Below, piece after piece: positions 42,388-50,721 of a stretch of DNA of 64,000 nt; within the stretch, counting starts at the first letter, position 1; each line of letters starts with the position of its first letter. Location: contig NZ_CP020738.1 of NCBI RefSeq assembly GCF_002097715.1, positions 3,100,001 through 3,164,000 on the forward strand, in the 5' to 3' direction. The notes below the pieces were generated by a model. That model saw only the letters and a list, made by a program, of their open reading frames with translations. It did not search any database and was not told the origin of the DNA. A program made the translations under genes and the position numbers. This stretch comes from Burkholderia ubonensis subsp. mesacidophila. Its GTDB lineage: Bacteria > Pseudomonadota > Gammaproteobacteria > Burkholderiales > Burkholderiaceae.

Positions 42388-43800
42388 ATGGATACCGCAT
42401 TTTCGGCCCTCGATCTGGCCCGCCTGCAATTCGCGTTCACCGTCTCGTTTCACATCGTCTTCCCGGCGCTCAGCATCGGCCTCGCGAGCTTCATCGCCGT
42501 GCTCGAATACCGCTGGCTCAAGACGGGCAAGCCGTACTACAAAACCCTCTGCCTCTTCTGGTCGAAGATCTTCGCCGTCGCGTTCGGGATGGGCGTCGTC
42601 TCCGGCGTGGTGATGAGCTATCAGTTCGGCACCAACTGGGCCGGCTTCTCGAGCTTCGCCGGCTCGGTCACCGGCCCGCTGCTGATGTACGAGGTCATGA
42701 CCGCGTTCTTCCTCGAAGCCGGCTTCCTCGGCATCATGCTGTTCGGCTGGAACCGCGTGAGCCCGCGCGCGCACTTCGGCGCGACGCTGATGGTCGCGAT
42801 CGGCACGATCATCTCGACGTTCTGGATCCTCGCGTCGAACAGCTGGATGCAGACGCCGCAGGGCTTCGAGATCGTCGACGGCCGCGTCGTGCCGACCGAC
42901 TGGTTCGCGATCATCTTCAACCCGTCGTTCCCGTACCGCCTCTTCCACATGGCGATCGCCGCGTTCATCGTGGCCGCGCTGGTGGTCGCCGCGACCGGCG
43001 CATGGCACCTGCTGAAGGGCCGCCGCGACCAGGGCGTGAAGAAGATGTTCTCGATGGCGCTGTGGCTGCTGCTGGTGCTCGCGCCGGTGCAGGCGCTGAT
43101 CGGCGACCAGCACGGCATCAACACGCTGAAGTACCAGCCGGCGAAGATCGCCGCGATCGAGGGCCTGTGGGAAACCGAGAAGGGCGGCACGCCGCTCAAC
43201 CTGTTCGGCATTCCCGACATGAAGGCCGAAACGACGCGCTACGCGGTGAAGGTCCCGCACCTCGGCAGCCTGATCCTCACGCACAGCTGGGACGGCGAGA
43301 TCCGCGGCCTGAAGGAATACCCGCCGGAAGACCGTCCGAACTCGACCGTCGTGTTCTGGAGCTTCCGGATCATGGTTGGACTCGGTTTCGCGATGATCGG
43401 CCTCGCCGCGCTCGCGTGGCTGCTGCGCCGCCGCGGCCGCCTGTATGAATCGAAAGGGTTCCAGCGCTTCGCGCTCGTGATGGGCCCGACCGGTTTCGTG
43501 TCGCTGCTCGCCGGCTGGGTGACGACCGAAGCGGGCCGCCAGCCGTGGGTCGTGTACGGCGTGATGCGCACCGCGCATGCCGTGTCGCCGCTCACCGCGC
43601 AGCAGGTCAGCATCTCGATGATGACGTTCGTGGTCGTGTACTTCCTCGTGTTCGGCACCGGCGTCTACTACATGCTCAAGCTGATGAAGGCCGGCCCCGC
43701 GCTGCCCGACGTCAAGCACGACGACACGCCGGACACGCGCCCCGACCACACCGCGCGCCGCCCGATGTCGGCCGTCGACGAGCTGATCGAGACCGTCTGA
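42388..43800 (+). CDS. cioA: Cytochrome bd quinol oxidase subunit I, cyanide-insensitive (CioA) type
   Basis: Subunit I binds hemes b558, b595 and d and oxidises quinol. The 470-residue protein has about nine membrane helices, the N-terminal heme ligand H22 (SFHIVFPALSIG), the GWNRVSPRAHF segment and a short Q-loop region around KIAAIEGLWETEKG, the short form that characterises CioA-type enzymes. No clear Shine-Dalgarno precedes the ATG at 42388. First gene of cioA-cioB-DUF2474, preceded by an ANR/FNR box. It gives respiration that is resistant to cyanide and low oxygen. Confidence 0.93.
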   Translation: MDTAFSALDLARLQFAFTVSFHIVFPALSIGLASFIAVLEYRWLKTGKPYYKTLCLFWSKIFAVAFGMGVVSGVVMSYQFGTNWAGFSSFAGSVTGPLLMYEVMTAFFLEAGFLGIMLFGWNRVSPRAHFGATLMVAIGTIISTFWILASNSWMQTPQGFEIVDGRVVPTDWFAIIFNPSFPYRLFHMAIAAFIVAALVVAATGAWHLLKGRRDQGVKKMFSMALWLLLVLAPVQALIGDQHGINTLKYQPAKIAAIEGLWETEKGGTPLNLFGIPDMKAETTRYAVKVPHLGSLILTHSWDGEIRGLKEYPPEDRPNSTVVFWSFRIMVGLGFAMIGLAALAWLLRRRGRLYESKGFQRFALVMGPTGFVSLLAGWVTTEAGRQPWVVYGVMRTAHAVSPLTAQQVSISMMTFVVVYFLVFGTGVYYMLKLMKAGPALPDVKHDDTPDTRPDHTARRPMSAVDELIETV

Positions 43801-43832
43801 CCGGCTCACCACACACGCATACGAGGATATTC

Positions 43833-44840
43833 ATGGACGTCACCGTAATCTGGGCCGCGATCATCGCATTGGGGCTCTTCATGTACGTCGTGCTCGACGG
43901 TTTCGACCTCGGCATCGGCATCGTCTTCCCGTTCTTCCCGGACGAGAAGGAACGCGACCTGATGATGAACACGGTCGCGCCCGTGTGGGACGGCAACGAG
44001 ACGTGGCTCGTGCTCGGCGGCGCCGGCCTGTTCGCGGTGTTTCCGGTCGTCTACTCGACCGTGCTGTCCGCGCTGTACCTGCCGCTCGTCTTCATGCTGA
44101 TCTGCCTGATCTTCCGCGGCGTGTCGTTCGAGATCCGCGCGAAGGCGCGCCGCACCAAGCAGCTGTGGGATCTCGCGTTCATCGGGGGCTCGACCGGCGC
44201 GACGCTGTTCCAGGGCATCGCGCTCGGCGCGTTCCTGCAGGGCATCAACGTGAAGGACGGCGTGTTCGCCGGCGACGCGTTCGACTGGCTCACGCCGTTC
44301 AGCCTGCTGACGGGCCTCGGCCTCGTCGCCACCTATGCGCTGCTCGGCTGCTGCTGGCTCGTCGCGAAGACCGAAGGCGACCTGCAGCGCCGCTTGCATC
44401 GCGTCGTGTGGCCGCTGACCGTCGTGCTGCTCGGCTTCATCGCGATCGTCAGCCTGTGGACGCCGCTGCAGGACCCGGCAATCGCGCAGCGCTGGTTCGA
44501 TTCGGGACTGTTCTGGCGCCTGCTGCCGGTGCCGTTCCTCGTGGTCGGCTGCGCAATGTGGATGCGTCGCGCGGTGCGCGACCGGCACGACATGACGCCG
44601 TTCGTGCTCGCGCTGGCGCTCGTGCTGCTCGGCTACGTCGGCCTGCTCGTCACCCTGTTCCCGTATGCGATCCCGCAGAGCATGACGATCTGGGAAGCGG
44701 CCGCGCCGCGCTCCAGCCAGACCTTCACATTGGTCGGCGCAGCGGTTATCCTGCCGATCATCATCGCCTACACGACGATGGGCTACTGGGTATTCCGAGG
44801 CAAGGTGCGCCATGAAGACCAGCATTACTACCACCACTGA
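43833..44840 (+). CDS. cioB: Cytochrome bd oxidase subunit II (CioB/CydB)
   Basis: The 335-residue protein has eight to nine membrane helices and the CydB signature WAAIIALGLFMYVVLDGFDL near the N-terminus, plus PVWDGNETWLVLGGAGLFAVFP. It packs with CioA to make the oxidase. AGGAT stands before the ATG, 32 bases after cioA. The last 29 bases overlap the DUF2474 gene. Confidence 0.95.
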   Translation: MDVTVIWAAIIALGLFMYVVLDGFDLGIGIVFPFFPDEKERDLMMNTVAPVWDGNETWLVLGGAGLFAVFPVVYSTVLSALYLPLVFMLICLIFRGVSFEIRAKARRTKQLWDLAFIGGSTGATLFQGIALGAFLQGINVKDGVFAGDAFDWLTPFSLLTGLGLVATYALLGCCWLVAKTEGDLQRRLHRVVWPLTVVLLGFIAIVSLWTPLQDPAIAQRWFDSGLFWRLLPVPFLVVGCAMWMRRAVRDRHDMTPFVLALALVLLGYVGLLVTLFPYAIPQSMTIWEAAAPRSSQTFTLVGAAVILPIIIAYTTMGYWVFRGKVRHEDQHYYHH

Positions 44841-44979
44841 ACATCAGCCCGCGCCGCGCTCGCGGCTGCGCGGCTGGATGTGGTTCGTCCTGCTGTGGGC
44901 AGGCGGCGTCGCCGGCGCGGTCACGCTCGGTTATGCGTTCAAGATCTTCATGAACCTGACGCTGTTCGCGGTGAAGTAA
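44812..44979 (+). CDS. DUF2474 (CydX-like) small membrane subunit
   Basis: A 55-residue protein in a different frame overlapping the 3' end of cioB by 29 bases: MKTSITTTTEHQPAPRSRLR, then the single membrane helix WMWFVLLWAGGVAGAVTLGY and a short KIFMNLTLFAVK end. This is the DUF2474 pattern regularly found behind cioAB, a counterpart of CydX, which stabilises the heme-containing oxidase. The start has GGTGCGCC only, so translation is likely coupled to cioB. Confidence 0.85.
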   Translation: MKTSITTTTEHQPAPRSRLRGWMWFVLLWAGGVAGAVTLGYAFKIFMNLTLFAVK

Positions 44980-45031
44980 GCGCGCCGCGCCATCCGTGGC
45001 GGCGCAGCGGATGCGCCGTGCGCGGCACCGG

Positions 45032-45697
45032 TCAGCGCCCGCACGGCGCCGCGCACATCGCCTTGTCCACTTCCTCGAAAAACGTCTGATAGAACGCCGG
45101 CTCGACGACGGTCTTGGTGCGCGAGTCGCCGTTGCTGTCCCACACCGTACGGTTGAAGCGCGCGCGCACGACCATGTCGCGCGTGCTCGTCTCCCGTACC
45201 GTCACGATCGCGGCCACGCGTTCGTGATCCGGCTTCGCCGGCAAAAAGCCGATGCGGGCCTTCACCGCGCCGCGCAGCAGTTGCCTCCACTTCGGGAGCA
45301 GCGTATCGCTGCGGCCCGCCTCGACCAGCCCCGTGTCGCGCTCGACCGTCACCGGCGCATAGCCCTGCGCGCGCAGCACGTCCGCCACCACGTCGAGCGC
45401 ATGCGCCTGCGTCGCGCCCGCATAGCGGCGATCGCTGAGCATGCGCAGCGCCTGCTGCTCCGCCTCCGTCAGGTCGACCTCGGTCTGGCTCGAGCTGTAG
45501 CGCACCAGCGAGCCGCCGCTGCCGATCTGGCGCTCGGTCGCCGGCTGGGCGGCACATCCGGTCAGCACCGCGAACAAGCCTGCACAGGCGAACACCCGCG
45601 CGCGGCCGCTGCGCGCCGATCGCGGCAGTGTCCGCCGGACCCGCCGAAAACGGCGGAATCCGGTTGATCGGCAATCGGGCGGCACTATGATCGTCAT
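45032..45697 (-). CDS. Lipoprotein of unknown function
   Basis: The 221-residue protein has a long basic N-region, a hydrophobic stretch and the lipobox LTGC (VFACAGLFAVLTGCAAQPAT). The mature part contains SLVRYSSSQTEVDLTEAEQQ and a C-terminal FYQTFFEEVDKAMC. AGGAG 9 bases before the ATG at 45697 decides the start. It is divergent from a LysR gene with 97 bases between; the LysR protein may control it. No known function. Confidence 0.75.
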   Translation of the reverse strand: MTIIVPPDCRSTGFRRFRRVRRTLPRSARSGRARVFACAGLFAVLTGCAAQPATERQIGSGGSLVRYSSSQTEVDLTEAEQQALRMLSDRRYAGATQAHALDVVADVLRAQGYAPVTVERDTGLVEAGRSDTLLPKWRQLLRGAVKARIGFLPAKPDHERVAAIVTVRETSTRDMVVRARFNRTVWDSNGDSRTKTVVEPAFYQTFFEEVDKAMCAAPCGR

Positions 45698-45794
45698 CGG
45701 GCGTTCTCCTGTCGGCGCCATGATAGGGACGCGCGCTGCCCTCGACAAACGACATTTTCTGACCGACTGTGTAGCTTTTCTTCGCGATCGCACG

Positions 45795-46703
45795 ATGCGC
45801 CGACTGCCGCCCCTGAACGCGCTGCGCAGCTTCGAAGCTGCCGGACGCCTGCAAAGCCTGACCCTCGCCGCGGAGGAGCTGAACGTGACCCAGAGCGCGG
45901 TCGCGCAGCAGATCCGCGTGCTCGAATCGTTCTTCGGCCAGAAGCTGTTCGAGCGCGACGGGCGCTCGCTGCGGCTTACGCCGCGCGCGCGGCACTATCT
46001 GGTCGACGTCGCGAGCTGCCTCGGGCGGCTTGCGCAGGCGACCGGGCAGATGTTCGACGCCGTCGGCCGCCCGCCGATCCGCGTCGATACGTCCGCGTCG
46101 TTCGCGCACGGCTGGCTGCTGCCGCAACTGGCCGCGTTCCAGGCCGCGCATCCGGGCATCGACGTGCAGCTCGCCGCGACGCCCGACGCCGAGCAGGATC
46201 GGCTCGACGAGACCTGCGACGTCGTGATCCGCCGCTATACGCCGGAGCTGCGCCGCAAGGGCTTCGTGTCGCGGCCGCTGCTCGCGGGCGTCGCGGTGCC
46301 CGTCTGTGCGCCCGGCCATCCGCTGCTCGAGCGCTTGCGCGTGCCGTCCGACCTGCGCAATGCGCCGCTGCTGCACTACGCGGGCGTGCCGCAGGCCTGG
46401 CAGTACTGGTTCCATCAGGCCGGCACGGACGTCAGCGAGACGCTGCGCGGCCCGTTCTATCGCGACTTCTTCCTGCTGCTCAAGGCCGCCGCCAGCGGGC
46501 TCGGCGTATGCCTCGCCACGCGCGCCGTCGTGCGCGACGACGTCGAAAACGGCCGGCTCGTCGCGCTGTTTCCCGAGGTCCGGCTCGAAGGGCCGCCGTT
46601 TCATTGCCTGTATCGCGACGATGACGATGACCAGCCGCTGCGCACGTTCGTCGACTGGCTGTTCGCGCGGGCAGAGGAACTCGACGGGCCGGTGCAGGGG
46701 TGA
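45795..46703 (+). CDS. LysR-family regulator (GcvA-like)
   Basis: The 302-residue protein starts MRRLPPLNALRSFEAAGRLQ, the classic GcvA-like LysR start, with HTH SLTLAAEELNVTQSAVAQQI and a GcvA-type binding domain. Effector unknown. The ATG at 45795 follows a moderately good upstream sequence; longer upstream extensions lack family similarity. It is divergent from a lipoprotein gene and convergent with the hipB-like gene. Confidence 0.88.
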   Translation: MRRLPPLNALRSFEAAGRLQSLTLAAEELNVTQSAVAQQIRVLESFFGQKLFERDGRSLRLTPRARHYLVDVASCLGRLAQATGQMFDAVGRPPIRVDTSASFAHGWLLPQLAAFQAAHPGIDVQLAATPDAEQDRLDETCDVVIRRYTPELRRKGFVSRPLLAGVAVPVCAPGHPLLERLRVPSDLRNAPLLHYAGVPQAWQYWFHQAGTDVSETLRGPFYRDFFLLLKAAASGLGVCLATRAVVRDDVENGRLVALFPEVRLEGPPFHCLYRDDDDDQPLRTFVDWLFARAEELDGPVQG

Positions 46704-46718
46704 CGACGGCAGCCGCCG

Positions 46719-47003
46719 TTACGACGACTGACGCACCACGCCGAGCTTCAGCCCCAGCATGCCGAAGACGCGATTCATCGTCTGCACGGTGCCATCGCTG
46801 CGCCCCTGTTCGATATCCTGCATCGTTTTCGTCGACACGCCCGCGAGCTTCGCCATTTCCGCGCTGGTCAGACGCATCGTGCGTTTGAGATGACAGACGG
46901 ATTCCCGCAGCGTCCATTCGGGATGCGAAAGGACATCCTCGACCGCCTGCCGCCGCAGCGCCAGTTGATCCGGAAGCGAGAGTGCGGTGTAGCGTTTGTC
47001 CAT
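46719..47003 (-). CDS. HipB-like HTH antitoxin/repressor
   Basis: The 94-residue protein has an Xre-type HTH (LTSAEMAKLAGVSTKTMQDI followed by EQGRSDGTVQTMNRVFGMLG), preceded by a 45-residue N-terminal extension (MDKRYTALSLPDQLALRRQA...). HipB-type proteins neutralise HipA and repress the operon. Here it is the second gene, 16 bases after the HipA gene, the reverse of E. coli hipBA. GAAGAC lies before the ATG at 47003. Confidence 0.85.
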   Translation of the reverse strand: MDKRYTALSLPDQLALRRQAVEDVLSHPEWTLRESVCHLKRTMRLTSAEMAKLAGVSTKTMQDIEQGRSDGTVQTMNRVFGMLGLKLGVVRQSS

Positions 47004-47019
47004 CGTGTCTTCTGTCGTG

Positions 47020-48333
47020 TCAGAGCCGGGCCAGTTCGTCCGCAAGCCATGCAATGCCCAGCCGCAGTTGCGCATGCACGTCCGGTTCGAGGCCGAAATC
47101 CGTGCCGCGATCGGCGACGTCCCGCAGGCGGGGCGCCATGTCGCGAAGCCGCGCCGCCAATGCGATGCGATCGAGCGCGCGATGTGTTTCGCCGGGTTGT
47201 GGCTCGCTCGCTCGGACGACTGCGTCGAGCACTCGCGCCCAATCCGGCCTGCCACCGTCATTGTCTTGCCAGCGAATGCGCCGGGCGATGCCGTCCGGAT
47301 GCAAGTACATCGGCGCGAAATCGTACAGCGGCGTAAGCGTGATGCGGCCGTCGAAATCGCGCTGCAACGCGGTGTTACGCGCGTGATTGTCCTTGTTGCC
47401 AAGCGCCAGGTTCGCGACATCGCGACACAGATATTCACTCACTTCGGCCTGCGGATCCGTGCATTCGCGTACGAGATTCCAGCAAACCTCATCGTGAGTC
47501 GGCACGACGCCGAAACCGGCCTTGCCGGTCAGCGACGCAATACTTTCCTGAGCAAGGCGGGCGACGCCGGCCACGCCACGCACGCGGTCGAAGCGAGGAA
47601 TGAAGAGGGATCGGCCGCGCAGCGTGAGCGGCGCATGCACGCGCAGGCCGAGAAATTTCGCGAGCGCCATGTACGGCCCCTCGTGCCGCAGAATTTGTGC
47701 GAGGCGCTCGTTCGGGCCGCGTCCGAACTTTACGATGTAGTGTTCCATCGCTCGCTCGTCGGGCAGCGTGTGGTCCAGATAGAGGAGGCCGTCGTCGGCT
47801 CGAGTCAGCAGCAGCTTGGGCCATTCGCCCTGTACACCGGATGAGCCGGCAACAAAGAACCCGTGTGTGGCGAGATATTCGCTGAACGCATCGCCGCGCG
47901 CGGCGACCTCGTCGTCCGTGAAGCCCCGCATTGGCCCGCGCCTCTCGGCCAGCCACTGCGCCGCCTCCTTGACGCGAAGGTTGCCGATCGAATTGCCCGC
48001 ACCCGCCAGCAACAGCGGCCAGTCGGCGCCCTCCTCCGCTGTCTCCGGCAACCCGACGCGACGAAGCAGTTCGAATCGGCCGAAACCCTGCGGCAGCAAG
48101 TCAATCAGGAATACCGGCCAATGCGGCTGTTCCAGCGACTCGAGTCCCACCGGAAAGCGGCACGTCATCGCGTGCGCGTCCCTGGCAGGCTGGTGTTCGA
48201 CTGCCCATTCGACGTCATATCCCGTGTACGTGCGGCAACGCCAGCCCTCCCCGGATTGACCGAGCAGACTGACAGCGCCGACGTCATGCCAGATGCCGTC
48301 GGCATGGAGCTGGATGGTGCACGCTTGGCTCAT
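47020..48333 (-). CDS. HipA-family Ser/Thr kinase toxin
   Basis: HipA kinases phosphorylate aminoacyl-tRNA synthetases and bring persistence. The 437-residue protein has the HipA core: VAGSSGVQGEWPKLLL (161-176; P-loop-like with the possible autophosphorylation Ser), K202 in VKFG, the catalytic GNKDNHARN (312-320, D315) and YDFAP with D338. It is longer on the N side than needed (HipA N1-like domain). It is the first gene of the pair, behind a large inverted repeat, so toxin and HTH protein are made from one mRNA with the toxin leading. The kinase motifs are intact. Confidence 0.9.
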   Translation of the reverse strand: MSQACTIQLHADGIWHDVGAVSLLGQSGEGWRCRTYTGYDVEWAVEHQPARDAHAMTCRFPVGLESLEQPHWPVFLIDLLPQGFGRFELLRRVGLPETAEEGADWPLLLAGAGNSIGNLRVKEAAQWLAERRGPMRGFTDDEVAARGDAFSEYLATHGFFVAGSSGVQGEWPKLLLTRADDGLLYLDHTLPDERAMEHYIVKFGRGPNERLAQILRHEGPYMALAKFLGLRVHAPLTLRGRSLFIPRFDRVRGVAGVARLAQESIASLTGKAGFGVVPTHDEVCWNLVRECTDPQAEVSEYLCRDVANLALGNKDNHARNTALQRDFDGRITLTPLYDFAPMYLHPDGIARRIRWQDNDGGRPDWARVLDAVVRASEPQPGETHRALDRIALAARLRDMAPRLRDVADRGTDFGLEPDVHAQLRLGIAWLADELARL

Positions 48334-48339
48334 TTCAGT

Positions 48340-48391
48340 AGAAATCTATATCATTCATGCCGATTCACCTACATGAATTATATAGATTTCT
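48340..48391. promoter_or_regulatory. 20-bp imperfect inverted repeat upstream of the HipA/HipB operon
   Basis: The arms 48340-48359 and 48372-48391 are complementary with one mismatch (outer 12 bases AGAAATCTATAT / ATATAGATTTCT perfect), with a 12-base spacer. It begins 7 bases before the hipA start codon and would cover the promoter. HipB-like proteins bind such palindromes. Confidence 0.75.
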
Positions 48392-48455
48392 GCCTAAATA
48401 TGAGAATGACGAACAGAAAACCCCATGATGCAAAGCGTTGGATATCGGGCCCCGC

Positions 48456-48650
48456 TCAGCGGCGGGCGCCCAACGCTTCCTCGATCTTGCGGTCGGTCTT
48501 GTACTGGCTCAGTGCGTAGACCGACCAGATCGCGGCCGGGATCCAGCCGATCAGCGTCAGTTGCAGGATCAGGCAGATCAGCCCGGCAAACGGGCGACCG
48601 ATCGTGAAGAATTGCAGCCACGGGACCAGCAAGGCGAGAAGCAGGCGCAT
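48456..48650 (-). CDS. YqaE/Pmp3-family small membrane protein
   Basis: The 64-residue protein has the Pmp3 double-helix pattern: LLALLVPWLQFFTIGRPFAG then LICLILQLTLIGWIPAAIWS, and a short polar tail. Related proteins are stress-induced and affect membrane potential; the bacterial role is not settled. AGAGG precedes the ATG. Confidence 0.88.
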   Translation of the reverse strand: MRLLLALLVPWLQFFTIGRPFAGLICLILQLTLIGWIPAAIWSVYALSQYKTDRKIEEALGARR

Positions 48651-48827
48651 CGGAGACCTCTTGGGACGTTGTCGAAGGAGCGTGCGCGATCAATATGGCG
48701 CTGCGCCCGGTGGAATTCAAGCAAGCCGGCGATACATGACGTCCTCCGGTCAACCCTCGCGGGAGTTCGTCGACGAACTTCCGCCCCCGGCCTTCGACGC
48801 ATTCCGCTCCACCCATGCGTCAAGGAA

Positions 48828-48854
48828 ACGGCCCTCGCATCGCACGAGGGCCGT
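48828..48854 (-). terminator. Hairpin after the porin gene
   Basis: ACGGCCCTCG (48828-48837) pairs with CGAGGGCCGT (48845-48854) around a 7-base loop; only a short T-rich stretch follows, so it is a weak intrinsic terminator. Confidence 0.65.
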
Positions 48855-48886
48855 GTCAAAGCGCCGGAGAAAATCTCGCGTGGCGA

Positions 48887-50086
48887 TCAGAACGTATGCC
48901 GCACGCCCACCCGCACGAGCGTCTGCGTATCGCTCGCGGACGAAATGCCGTTGCCGACGTCGCCGACCGACGCCGTCGCATTGACGACGTTGCCATACGG
49001 ATCGAGCGTCCTGCCGCTCGCCTTCTGGTAGCCGACGAGGCCGTACAGCGCGGTACGCTTCGACAGGAAGTAATACGACGCGAGGTTCAGCTGGTGATAC
49101 TTCGGCGCGGCTTCGCCGCCGACCGAGCTGCCGCGCGTGAAGTCGTAGCCCGCCGCGACGCGCAGCGCGGGCGACGCCTGCCACGACACGGTGCCGCCGA
49201 CCGAGTTGTAGGTCGCGGTGCCGGCAAACGTCGAGAACGCGCCCGCCCGGTACTGCGTATTGCTGTACGACAGGCCCATCGTCACCGCGCCGATCTGGTA
49301 GGTCGACGCGGCCGCGACGATCCGCATGCTCTTCGCCGACGCGAAGCCCTCGTTGATCGACGACGCGAACGTGCCGTCGTACGAGCCGGTCCATGCGCCG
49401 CCGTTCGCGCCGAACGCGTTCGTCGCGTACAGGTACGCGGCGCCGATCGCGAACGGCCCGTTCACGTACTGGCCGCCGACGCTCCACGTGTTCTGGTTCT
49501 TCACGCTGCCGGCCTGGTTGCCGAAGCCGTACAGCGCGCCGAACGTGAAGCCGCCGAACTTCGGGCTGACGTACTTGACCGAGTTGCTCTCGCGCGCCTG
49601 GTTGTCGATGTTGTCGAGATCGCCCGGATGCGCGCCCATCCCGGTCAGGAACGAGCCGGGCCCGATCGAGCCGACGAAGTCGACGATCGGGTCGTACTGG
49701 CGGCCCATCGTCAGCGTGCCGTAGCGCGTGCTCGACAGCCCCATCCACGCCTGGCGGCCGAACATCCGGCCGCCCTGGCCGAGCTGCCCGGTGCCGATGT
49801 TGAAGCCGTTCTCGAGCTGGAACACCGCCGCGAGCCCGTCGCCGAGGTCTTCCTTGCCCTTCAGCCCCCACCGGCTGCCGGACCACGTGCCGCTCGCGAA
49901 GCTGTAGCTCGATGCGCCGCGATACGCGACCGGCGCGCCCAGCGAACCCTTGCTCGTCGCGACGCGCTGGTTGCTCGCGTACCCGAGCCCCGCGTCGACG
50001 ATCCCGTAGAGCGTGACGGTGCCTTGCGCATGCGCCGCGGTGCAGAGGCCGCCGGCGACGCAGAGCGCGAAAGTGATCTTCTTCAT
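48887..50086 (-). CDS. Gram-negative outer-membrane porin (OpcP-like)
   Basis: A 16-stranded trimeric diffusion porin. The 399-residue protein has a signal peptide (MKKITFALCVAGGLCTAAHA, mature QGTVTLYGIVDAGLGY), repeated amphipathic strands, the SRWGLKGKEDLGDGLAAVFQ segment and the C-terminal aromatic residue (VGVRHTF) recognised by the BAM complex. AGGA lies about 10 bases ahead of the ATG. Single gene with a hairpin after it. Confidence 0.95.
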   Translation of the reverse strand: MKKITFALCVAGGLCTAAHAQGTVTLYGIVDAGLGYASNQRVATSKGSLGAPVAYRGASSYSFASGTWSGSRWGLKGKEDLGDGLAAVFQLENGFNIGTGQLGQGGRMFGRQAWMGLSSTRYGTLTMGRQYDPIVDFVGSIGPGSFLTGMGAHPGDLDNIDNQARESNSVKYVSPKFGGFTFGALYGFGNQAGSVKNQNTWSVGGQYVNGPFAIGAAYLYATNAFGANGGAWTGSYDGTFASSINEGFASAKSMRIVAAASTYQIGAVTMGLSYSNTQYRAGAFSTFAGTATYNSVGGTVSWQASPALRVAAGYDFTRGSSVGGEAAPKYHQLNLASYYFLSKRTALYGLVGYQKASGRTLDPYGNVVNATASVGDVGNGISSASDTQTLVRVGVRHTF

Positions 50087-50154
50087 GAATAGGAATCCTG
50101 TTTATTGAACCGATGCCGCCTGAAACGATGCATCCCCCCGAGCGAGATGCCGAC

Positions 50155-50721
50155 CTACGCCGAATCGGACAGCCAGCGCGCGACACGCGCGACGAGCTGA
50201 TCCGCTTCGTCGAAGCATTCGACGCCCGCCACCTGCGGCGCGTCGCAAATCGTGAACACCGGCTTGCCCCATTGCAGGCCGAGCGCGATCTCGGACAGCG
50301 TGCCGAGGCCGCCGCCCACTGCGATCAGGCACAGCGACGCGCGCGCGATCAGCGCGTTGCGCGTGATGCCGAGGCCGGTCGGCAGCGCGACGCTCAGGTA
50401 CGGGTTCGCCTCCCGCGCGTCATCCTCGGGCAACAGCCCGATCGCGCATCCGCCGGCCGCATGCGCGCCGCGCGCGGCGGCTTCCATCACGCCCTGCTTG
50501 CCGCCGCCGACGAGCGCGACGCCCGCCGCCGCGATCCCGTGCGCGATCTGCTCGGCGACGCGCAACTGCATCTGCGTCGCGTCGCGCGGCCCGATCACGC
50601 CGACCGGCATCCGGTGCCGGCGCGCGCCGCGTTGCCGCTCCGCGAGCCGCGCGAGCGCGTCGCGCGTGGCTTCCGACCATTCAATGACGCCGTTGCCGAA
50701 CAAGGCCTTCCCCCAGTGCAA
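50155..50721 (-). CDS. LOG-like (TIGR00725-type) nucleotide-binding protein
   Basis: The core (from about residue 38, MPVGVIGPRDA) has the SLOG/Rossmann pattern: GVALVGGGKQGVMEAAARGA, then LPTGLGITRNALIARASLCL and AVGGGLGTLSEIALGLQWGK. Relatives include cytokinin-activating LOG proteins, but this subgroup has no assigned role. The TTG at 50721 gives a 188-residue protein overlapping the upstream permease by 41 bases; the ATG at 50610 would give the core only. The N-terminal extension (GVIEWSEATRDALARLAERQ) reads like coding sequence, so I kept the longer form with caution. Last gene of the ABC operon. Confidence 0.75.
   Translation of the reverse strand: MHWGKALFGNGVIEWSEATRDALARLAERQRGARRHRMPVGVIGPRDATQMQLRVAEQIAHGIAAAGVALVGGGKQGVMEAAARGAHAAGGCAIGLLPEDDAREANPYLSVALPTGLGITRNALIARASLCLIAVGGGLGTLSEIALGLQWGKPVFTICDAPQVAGVECFDEADQLVARVARWLSDSA

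Noticed and set aside
44931..46604. 557-codon minus-strand frame across the lipoprotein and LysR genes
   Set aside because: Antisense or out of frame to both supported genes.
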